In this document: in pieces, positions 40,712-46,401 of the stretch
How positions within the stretch are numbered: the stretch's first letter is position 1
Layout: each line of letters starts with the position of its first letter
Source: Streptomyces sp. ST2-7A
GTDB taxonomy: Bacteria; Actinomycetota; Actinomycetes; Streptomycetales; Streptomycetaceae
Length of the DNA stretch: 46,401 nt
NCBI RefSeq assembly: GCF_021390475.1
Contig: NZ_JAJUWS010000051.1
Span: 1-46,401, forward strand
Direction of reading: 5' to 3'
Translations under genes and position numbers: made by a program
The notes under the pieces: model-generated
What the model saw: only the letters and a program-made list of their open reading frames with translations
What the model was told of the DNA's origin: nothing
The model's database searches: none

Positions 40712-41151
40712 GTGACGGAGACGGGAGGGGCGCCGAAGCCCGGGCCGCGCGGGGGCGCCGGGCGGCGCTGGTTCCAGCGGCACCCCTCGGCCACACCCAC
40801 GAGCAGGACGCCCCGGACCACATCCGGCGTCTGACGCCCGCGGCCGAGCCCTACCGCGCGTGGGCGGCGTTCTCCTTCACCGCCCGGTCGGGCCGGGCGC
40901 ACGAGTGCGACCTGTTGATCGGCGTGCCGCGCGGTCTGTGCCCGGTCGAGTCGAAGGGCCACCCCGGCCGGGTGGAAAACACCGGTTCGACGTGGAACTT
41001 CCACGGCCGGGACCGGATGCGGACGATCGAGAACCCTACGCGCACCCCCCGGCTGGACGGCCGCACGGTGGAGGTGATCCCCGGCGACGGCGAGCACCTG
41101 CACCCGGGCTCGGCCCTCACCGCCCCCGCCCCGACCGACGCCGCGGCCTGA
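40712..41151 (+). pseudogene. pglW: Remnant of pglW (BREX type 2 / Pgl kinase), NERD region only
   Basis: Two frames together read as the beginning of PglW. The first, from a GTG, gives RRWFQRHPSAT. After a shift near 40791-40797 the second gives THEQDAPDHIRRLTPAAEPYRAWAAFSFTA and ECDLLIGVPRGLCPVESKGHPG, then STWNFHGRDRMRTIENP. That is the N-terminal NERD-type nuclease-related segment of the Pgl serine/threonine kinase, which normally exceeds 1,000 residues. The kinase domain and everything after about residue 105 are missing. The last 35 codons are unrelated. It is nonfunctional as PglW. Confidence 0.75.
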
Positions 41152-41223
41152 CCGGCGGGCTTCCGAGGGGAGCGGGCGACGCGAGGAGCGGTCTCCGGAG
41201 CGCGCCGCACCGAAACCCGTCGT

Positions 41224-41805
41224 TCATTTTCCCGGTTTTTCCTCATCGAGATCGAATACGATGGTCAGTTCGGAACAGTAGGCGTCATCGCTCTCCGAAT
41301 ACCCCGGCCCTCCGGCGGTCCCGGGCTCACCCTCTTCCGTACCCACGGGCGATACCCGGGAAGCCCAATGAGTGAATCCCCCTTGATGCCTCTCCTCGCA
41401 GCGGAAGTCGACTCTCTCGGAAACCTCAAGGACTCGAAAACGAGTGGGGTCCGTCAAAATTTCGGAGTAATGAACAAAAATATCTCCGTCAACCTCTTCC
41501 GCTTCGATCATCCCCATCCCTTCTCCCTGCTCCAGATATTTACCCTTCCGATCACCGGCACACCCTCTCCATCGAACCTCTCCCGCTCACCCCGGAACCC
41601 GGGGATTCCATCGGAATATCCCGGCCCGTTCACGAGCCGAATTCTCATCGTCCACGGGCATGCCGGCGGGGATCGCCCCCCGCCCCTCCGGCACGGTGTC
41701 GGAGGCGGCGTTGAAACGCTGACATCCCTCCACCGCGAGGATGGCCAGGGCGCCGAGACCGAGAAGCACACCCGCAACGATGAGACGGGTCCAAGGTCCT
41801 CCCAT
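41224..41805 (-). pseudogene. Membrane/lipoprotein-like gene split by an in-frame TGA
   Basis: One reading frame of 194 codons is interrupted by TGA at 41587-41589. Before it: a good ribosome site (GGAAGG), MGGPWTRL, a membrane span (IVAGVLLGLGALAILAV), a Cys, and a polar stretch. After it the same frame continues smoothly (EVRWRGCAGDRKGKYLEQGEG, then EAEEVDGDIFVHYSEI) for 121 codons. The second part also has its own plausible ATG (MGMIEAEE) with GGGAGAAGGG. It could be a nonsense mutation, two genes, or a sequence error. No family recognised. Confidence 0.5.
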
Positions 41806-41841
41806 GACAAACCTTCCCTTCACGTGGAAGTCCGTACACAT

Positions 41842-42271
41842 TCAACGCTGTGAGAACATGACCGAGAAGAAGAGTTTCACGTCGGGAGTTCTTCGAGGCC
41901 GAAAACACCTTACCCGCCCGGGGCCCTCCCGGCGCGTCTGCGGAGGGATCCGATCCATCCGATTCGAATCCTCCTGCCGAACCCCGCCATCACGGTCTCC
42001 CGGGTTCGTAAACGCGACTTCGCGGGGTTCCGGTGCTCGGTGGTACTCCACACGGCCACACCTCCTCGCACCGGTGTACCCTCCCGGACCGCCGGCGCCG
42101 GGAGAGGCCCCGGGTTGTCGTTCGACGCACGATCGGATTGCCGATCAGGTCATGTCCCGGAAGCGGGCTCGGCGGAGAGGTGACAGTCCACAGTCGTGAT
42201 CCGATTCGACGGGTGAGCGTCTCGAAAGAGGCGAGGCCCCGCGGGCCCGTCCCCACCCCCGGCGGGGGCGG
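41842..42271. other. Intergenic or decayed stretch, no gene seen
   Basis: About 430 bp of lower G+C than the rest of the window, with no supported gene or repeat. Short open frames here have no ribosome sites or family motifs. Confidence 0.4.
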
Positions 42272-42505
42272 TCAAGGGCCGGGGCGGCGGGGGACGCCGC
42301 CCCTTCGCCCCGGGCCGAAGGCGATCCGGTAGACGTCCGGCAGGTCGATCTTCCCCTTGGCCCGCCGCGTCATGACGCCGAGGTCGACCAGCTGGTCGAT
42401 CAGGCCGGGCATCCTCCGGGTCGTACGGGCCGCTGCCGTGGTGGTCCTCCGCCAGGGGTGCGCGGCGCGGGCAGGATCGGCGGGGTGGTGCCCGAGGTGG
42501 CGCAC
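42272..42505 (-). pseudogene. C-terminal fragment of an unknown protein
   Basis: A short frame whose last 45 residues (PGLIDQLVDLGVMTRRAKG, KIDLPDVYRIAFGPGRRGG) look like a genuine protein end, with helix and turn propensity. The first 30 residues overlap the neighbouring small gene in another frame and look random. Probably a truncated gene; parent family unknown. Confidence 0.35.
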
Positions 42506-42606
42506 GGACCGGCGGGACGCTCCTGCGTGGTCACGCGATCACCGTAACGGCGCAACTCCCCCGCGTACGGGGGTTCGTGGAGCGGGACGACCACACCGGG
42601 GCTCAT
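42400..42606 (-). CDS. Small protein downstream of the HATPase remnant
   Basis: 68 residues beginning MSPGVVVPLHEPPYAGELRRYGDRV. Its ATG overlaps the stop of the HATPase fragment (ATGA). Small proteins of this kind often follow HATPase genes in Streptomyces. The C-terminal half is Pro/Gly/Arg-rich. With its upstream gene truncated, its expression is doubtful. Confidence 0.5.
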   Translation of the reverse strand: MSPGVVVPLHEPPYAGELRRYGDRVTTQERPAGPCATSGTTPPILPAPRTPGGGPPRQRPVRPGGCPA

Positions 42607-42867
42607 CCGCCCGCCCCCGGGGTGGTGAGCGGGACGGTGAACCACACCCACTTCCCCTCCGGGACGCAGGTGTAGCCCAGGGCGGCTGTCATCTCCCGCA
42701 ACAGCCACAGACCCCGACCGCTCTCGGACTCCCACCCGGGCACCAACACGGCGGGCACCCGCCGGGAGCGGTCGAAGAGCCGAACCCGAACCGTGTCGCC
42801 ATCCCGCCGCACCTCCAACCGGCACCGTCGATCGGCCACATGGGCGAGGACATTGCCCAGCAGCTGT
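42603..42867 (-). pseudogene. HATPase (anti-sigma kinase-like) protein, N-terminus lost
   Basis: The C-terminal 85 residues of a GHKL-type protein: LLGNVLAHVADRRC, VRVRLFDRSRRVP (G1-like), ESGRGLWLLREMTAALG (G2-like), and KWVWFTVPL at the end. The N-terminal part is cut off where the pglX remnant begins on the other strand. The remaining frame upstream is antisense pglX and not meaningful. Confidence 0.65.
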
Positions 42868-43634
42868 GGTTCGAGTTGCGGGACGGGATGCGGCAGCCCC
42901 GCACGCTCACCATCAGCCGGCTCGCTGACCTGCTGCGGACCGACGAGAAGGTGACCTCCGTCGCCCGCCTCTACGCCACCGACCACCTGATGAGCCCGGA
43001 CCTGCCCTTCTCGGATGTCCTGACCCAACCGATCGAGCCCGAGCACGTCCCCCACCTGGCCGCCCTGCACTACAAGGACTCCTGCCCGCGGGTGCGCAGG
43101 CAGTGGGAGGAGACCCGGGAGTGCAGCGGGAGGAGGACCGGACCAGGCAGCGCCTCGACATCCCCGTGCCGCCCAAGTACAAGTCCTCGGACTTCCTCAA
43201 GCCGTCGTACCGGTCACACCGGGGGAAGCCGGACGTGCCGAAGGAGCGGTTCATCTCCTACCCGGAGGCGAGCCCGGAGAACGTCCCGTCGCTGTTGCTC
43301 GGCTGGGCCGGATGGGACCACTCCGAGCAGGCGCTCGCGCTGATCGGCCTCATCGACCACCGCGAACAGCAGGAGGCATGGGACACCAAATCGTCTACTG
43401 CCCCTGCTGGCCGGGTTGCACGAACTGATGCCGTGGGTGTCGCAGTGGCACCACACGTACGACCCGGAGTGGGAGAGCGTTCCGGCCGACGACTGCGGTG
43501 CCTACCTGAACCGGCAGCTGTCCCGGCACAGGCTCACCGATGAGGACCTGACCGCCTGGCCCCGAAGAAGACCCGGGGCCGCCGGCGTGCCGCCCCGAAG
43601 GCCGCTGAACAGGCCGCCCCTCGACGAGGACTGA
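42868..43634 (+). pseudogene. pglX: Remnant of pglX (BREX type 2 adenine methyltransferase), C-terminus
   Basis: The C-terminal part of PglX can be followed through at least three frames. Frame one: LWFELRDGMRQPRTLTISRL to LHYKDSCPRVRRQWEETRE. Frame two: REEDRTRQRLDIPVPPKYKS, SDFLKPSYRSHRGKPDVPKE, RFISYPEA and LLLGWAGWDHSEQALAL. Frame three: LHELMPWVSQWHHTYDPEW and LTDEDLTAWP. The shifts fall near 43120 and 43395. The catalytic methyltransferase region (about the first 900 residues) is absent. This is a nonfunctional remnant. Confidence 0.8.
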
Positions 43635-44235
43635 GCCGGGCGAGGGGGGCGGGCCGGTGGGTCGCCGGCCCGCCTCCCTTGAGGGCTTCGGCGTAGTCGG
43701 CTGACGTCCGGTTCTCGGGGGAATGACCGGTCGGAGCGAGGTTCACACACAGCAGACACGAACGACCGTGATCATGGAGCCCTCCACGCTCCGCGACCTT
43801 GGGCTGTCCGTGCCTCTCGATACGTCGTCCCCGCTCCTCCGCGCTTTCGGCCGATTCGGAGCGCATCCGCAAGTGACCGGAAACGGAGTTCTGGGTATGC
43901 CGAAGTGCCTCGTGCGAATTTCGTCCCTTCGAGGTTCACGGAACACTTCGTTCACTCGTGTCCACCCCGGGGAGACGGCATGCTCTGTCCTCCACCGGGA
44001 CGAGCTCCTTGCGTGCGAGTGGGGAGAAGTCACCATTCCACATCAGGTCTTCCCGAGGAGCCCGGCACGGTCATCGATTCACTGCTCTTCGAGAGACTGG
44101 AGAGGAGATGCACCCCCGAACCGCCGACATTTGTGAATTCCCGCACGCCGCATCCGGGTAGCCGGCCATTCGCATGGAAGGGGCGATAGACGTGCATGCA
44201 CTTCGTCGCGAAATGAGTTCCCTTGTCGAGGCGAT
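43635..44235. other. Region without recognisable gene
   Basis: About 600 bp between the pglX remnant and the first Imm50-like gene, visibly lower in G+C. No frame here has a ribosome site plus family motif. No perfect repeats or att-like structure was seen. Confidence 0.4.
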
Positions 44236-44619
44236 TCACACTATATAGGCAGAAATTCTCCCGATATCGACAGAATTGGACTTCCCGCTCAGCTCGATGG
44301 AGTTCGACCTCGCAGAGAAGCACACAAGACTGTTTTTGGTTATTTCGAGGTCACAGATCGGGTCGACCGAAAATCGAGTGAAGGAAAACTCTTCCACTCT
44401 CCTGAAGATGAGCTCCAAAGACACTTCGTTGCATTTATCTTTCCGCCACTCCAGCGGTGGATTTTTCGGAAATTTCGACAGGGCGAGAATTACATGCAGG
44501 TCCGGCCCGCATTCCCTCATTGAAACTTCACCGATTTCCACCCTGTCAAGCGGCGGGAGTTCGGGTTCGTAGAGACGGGTAATCTTCTCCGGATAGTCCA
44601 GAGCCGAAATCCAGTCCAT
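44236..44619 (-). CDS. Imm50-family immunity-like protein (copy 1)
   Basis: 127 residues. The pattern WISALDYPEKITRLYEPELPPL, VEIGEVSM, LHVILALSKFPKNPPLEWRK matches the Imm50 family of polymorphic-toxin immunity proteins, which bind and neutralise a cognate toxin in the cytosol. It is a paralogue of the gene nearer the Rhs toxin. An ideal ribosome site GGAGGTGA lies 7 nt before the ATG. Separated from copy 2 by about 300 bp. Confidence 0.8.
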   Translation of the reverse strand: MDWISALDYPEKITRLYEPELPPLDRVEIGEVSMRECGPDLHVILALSKFPKNPPLEWRKDKCNEVSLELIFRRVEEFSFTRFSVDPICDLEITKNSLVCFSARSNSIELSGKSNSVDIGRISAYIV

Positions 44620-44917
44620 CGATGAGTCACCTCCGAAAATTAGGGCATCGAGTCACTGCGCAGGATTTCCGTCGACCAAGAAGGCGATAAAATTAACGGC
44701 ATCCATGCCTGCATTCCCAGGGCATAGACCACCAAGGACCGGAAAATACCGGGAATATTGCATCGGTCGACCGCAATCGACGCAATATCGTTCGCAGTGT
44801 CGGGTAACGCACAGGTACGCAACTGTGCTATCCCCGCTTCCCTGGCTTCGAGAATTTACCCACTTCACTCCTTACAGACCTTACAGATCTACTCGGTGGC
44901 CCCGACATCACCACCGA
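44620..44917. other. Spacer between the two immunity genes
   Basis: About 300 bp. Minus-strand frames of 60-71 codons exist but have no recognised motif. It could be the eroded remains of a displaced toxin tip between immunity genes, or just spacer. Confidence 0.4.
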
Positions 44918-45322
44918 TCAAGGCGATCTCTGGGTTGATGTATCCGCATAAGCGGAAATACGTGCGACATACGCAGCATATGCCACCCCGTGCAGATCCA
45001 TGGAGTCTGATTTTGCGGAAAATCGAACAGTGCCTTCCTTACTCATCTCGAAATCACAAAAAGAGACAGGCGAAAATCGAGTGAAGGAAAAATCATCGAC
45101 TTCAACGAAGTGAAGATCCAGTAGCACTCTGTTGAACCCCTCGCGCCACCACTTCATCGGTGGATTGTCCGGAAATTTTGACAGGCCGATGAGGAGTCGC
45201 ATGGTCGGCCCACTCCTACTCATGGAGAACTCGCGAATTCGCACCCCCCGAAGCGAGGGAGGGGAGTTGCGATAAATGCGGAGAATTCCTTCAGGGTTAT
45301 CCAGGACGGAGATCCACGACAT
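44918..45322 (-). CDS. Imm50-family immunity-like protein (copy 2)
   Basis: 134 residues: WISVLDNPEGILRIYRNSPP, VRIREFSMSRSGP, MRLLIGLSKFPDNPPMKWW. It parallels copy 1 throughout, and both genes share a DNA stretch reading GAAAATCGAGTGAAGGAAAA. The start is 12 bp after the Rhs stop, so it is the likely cognate immunity gene of that toxin. A TTG two codons upstream is an alternative. Confidence 0.82.
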   Translation of the reverse strand: MSWISVLDNPEGILRIYRNSPPSLRGVRIREFSMSRSGPTMRLLIGLSKFPDNPPMKWWREGFNRVLLDLHFVEVDDFSFTRFSPVSFCDFEMSKEGTVRFSAKSDSMDLHGVAYAAYVARISAYADTSTQRSP

Positions 45323-45334
45323 TGTCAATCGCCT

Positions 45335-46401
45335 CTAGTACTCGTAGTGCTGAGCAGTTCCGGGGACTTTGCCCGTCCGAGGATTATCAAATGGCCTGAC
45401 ATTGAAATGTGGCCCTTGATCGCCAACCCCTCCTTCTCCGAAGCGATGACCGGCGGAATGATCCTGAATGATAACCCTGTCTCCACGCTTTCGCTCGAAT
45501 ACGTATTCACGAGTTTGCACTATCGTCCCGTCGGGATTCTTCAGCTTTCGCCCACTGCGATCCTCCATGGGAATCTTTCTGATTTCATTCGGTTGCTGCC
45601 CCGTGGGAATTCCAAGGTCACGTTTCGCCTCCCTGAAGGCCGCACTCCGACTTGGAAGAACTTTATTCTTTTCGGGCTGCGAGGAGGGCTGATAAGCACT
45701 CAGCCCGAGTGGGTCGGTCCAGGTGGTGGGGTTGTGGGGGTAGGTGTGGGGGTTGGGGGCGGGGGCCGGGGCGAGGGGGGGGGGGGTGGTGTAGCGGGCG
45801 GGGGTGGGGTCGTAGTGGCGGTGGAGGTTGTAGTGCCAGCCTGTTTCGGGGTCGGCGTATTGGCCGGGGAATCGGAGTGGTGTGGGGGCCGTCCCCGGGG
45901 TGTGGCCCCAGAGGGTGGTGACCAGGGATGTGGTGTGGCCGGTGTCGGGGTCGGTGAGGTGGGTGGGAGTGCCGACGAGGTCGGTGACGATGGCGGCGAA
46001 GCGGTGATCGATCTCGCCCTGATCGGCCTTCGCGAGATCGTCTCCGGCCCCGGCGTCGCCGTCCATGCGTCGGGTGGTTTGGGTGAGGGGGTGCAGGCCG
46101 GTGTGGTCCCAGGTGGTGACGGTATCGGGCCCGGTGCTGTCGTGCGTGGTGTGGTGTTCCTCGATGAGGGTGGTGTCGTGCCAGGTGAAGCGCACCGTCT
46201 CCGCGAGGCGGCCGCCTGTGTGGTGGCGGTGTTTGGCGATGCGGCGGCCGAAGGGGTCGTAGAGGTAGGTCCACACCGTGCCGTCGGGGGTGACGGTCTT
46301 GGTGAGGCGGTCGTGGGCGTCCCAGGTGTGGTGCCAGGTGTCGGGGGTGCGGGAGATGCGGGTGACGGTGCGGCGGATCACCCGACCGGCCGCGTCGTAG
46401 G
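45335..46401 (-). CDS. Rhs-repeat polymorphic toxin, C-terminal part; N-terminus off the window
   Basis: About 355 residues are visible to the right edge. Rhs/YD repeats (YDAAGRVIRRT, WDAHDRLTKTVTPDGTVW, YDPFGRRIAKHRH) lead to the Rhs core (HLTDPDTG, RFPGQYADPETGWHYNLHRHYDP) and the boundary motif TTWTDPLGL. The remaining 130 residues are the toxin tip: FREAKRDLGIP, REYVFERKRGDRVIIQDHSA, GHRFGEGGVGDQGPHFNVRP, and the end GTAQHYEY. Its His/Asp/Gly pattern recalls HNH/endonuclease VII-type nuclease toxins, but I cannot name the family. DNA just before the tip is low complexity (poly-G near 45775). Secretion or surface delivery would depend on the missing N-terminus. Confidence 0.88.
   Translation of the reverse strand, partial: YDAAGRVIRRTVTRISRTPDTWHHTWDAHDRLTKTVTPDGTVWTYLYDPFGRRIAKHRHHTGGRLAETVRFTWHDTTLIEEHHTTHDSTGPDTVTTWDHTGLHPLTQTTRRMDGDAGAGDDLAKADQGEIDHRFAAIVTDLVGTPTHLTDPDTGHTTSLVTTLWGHTPGTAPTPLRFPGQYADPETGWHYNLHRHYDPTPARYTTPPPLAPAPAPNPHTYPHNPTTWTDPLGLSAYQPSSQPEKNKVLPSRSAAFREAKRDLGIPTGQQPNEIRKIPMEDRSGRKLKNPDGTIVQTREYVFERKRGDRVIIQDHSAGHRFGEGGVGDQGPHFNVRPFDNPRTGKVPGTAQHYEY

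Noticed and set aside
43743..44189. Several 67-97-codon frames on both strands after the pglX remnant
   Set aside because: Mutually overlapping, no start signals, no recognisable domains.
44640..44868. Minus-strand frames of 60 and 71 codons between the immunity genes
   Set aside because: No ribosome site, motif or conserved composition. Could be eroded toxin DNA, but not supportable as genes.
1..46401. CRISPR arrays, insertion-sequence ends, rRNA or tRNA genes, replication origin
   Set aside because: I looked for regularly spaced repeats, transposase motifs, cloverleafs and DnaA-box clusters and saw none.

Overview
The window looks like Streptomyces or a very close high-GC actinomycete. 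Most of it is very G+C-rich with codon third positions nearly all G or C. It carries a short chaplin, an XRE/DUF397/anti-sigma-kinase-type trio, DUF305 and DUF6153 proteins, Streptomyces-style leaderless starts (TANNNT 6-7 nt before ATG/GTG) and remnants of a Pgl/BREX type 2 locus. No rRNA, tRNA or CRISPR array is visible. The mix of accessory, defence and decayed genes suggests a chromosome arm or variable region, but that is inference.

Layout. 1-5.7 kb: a five-gene minus-strand operon (KAS III-like synthase, GT2 glycosyltransferase, adenylate-forming ligase, second GT2, cytochrome P450 running off the left edge). Every junction is a 4-nt ATGA/GTGA overlap. It looks like a small glycolipid or acyl natural-product pathway. 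6.1-8.2 kb: a secreted short chaplin, then an Era/YfjP-like GTPase followed by a 70-aa helical protein. 8.5-13.9 kb: a DNA-modification-related group of a sulfur-binding-type HNH endonuclease, a C5-cytosine methyltransferase and a Vsr-like nickase, interspersed with an aldo/keto reductase and a two-domain glyoxalase-fold protein. 14-21.4 kb: envelope genes: PAP2-like protein, DUF305 plus His-rich DUF6153 (probable metal handling), FUSC-type membrane protein, cupin, acidic secreted protein, GNAT, and two paralogous lipoproteins. 21.5-24.6 kb: DUF397, an XRE/DUF5753 regulator and a divergent HATPase protein, then a patatin-like lipase. 24.6-28.2 kb: an NPCBM-like membrane protein and a 903-aa NACHT NTPase of the bacterial NLR type. 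28.2-35.5 kb: transporter/regulator pairs (EamA, nitroreductase/MarR, NmrA-like/HxlR, methyltransferase, MFS/GlxA).

35.5-36.2 kb holds the two inner-truncated halves of a divergent tetR/reductase pair, apparently from one deletion. 36.4-38.8 kb has a cis-prenyltransferase translationally coupled to an MpaB/Lcp-type (DUF2236) oxygenase carrying three EF-hand loops, a plausible make-and-cleave polyprenyl module. 38.9-40.4 kb holds two uncharacterised genes. 40.7-43.6 kb is a graveyard: a frameshifted N-terminal pglW piece, a gene broken by an in-frame TGA, a 5'-truncated HATPase gene, and a frameshifted C-terminal pglX piece. 44.2-46.4 kb ends with two tandem Imm50-like immunity genes downstream of the 3' end of an Rhs polymorphic toxin gene that continues past the right edge. 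Base composition drops visibly from about 41.2 to 45.7 kb.

Functions are called from motifs read by eye. Starts were chosen from Shine-Dalgarno sequences, overlaps or leaderless -10 elements. No database search was run.
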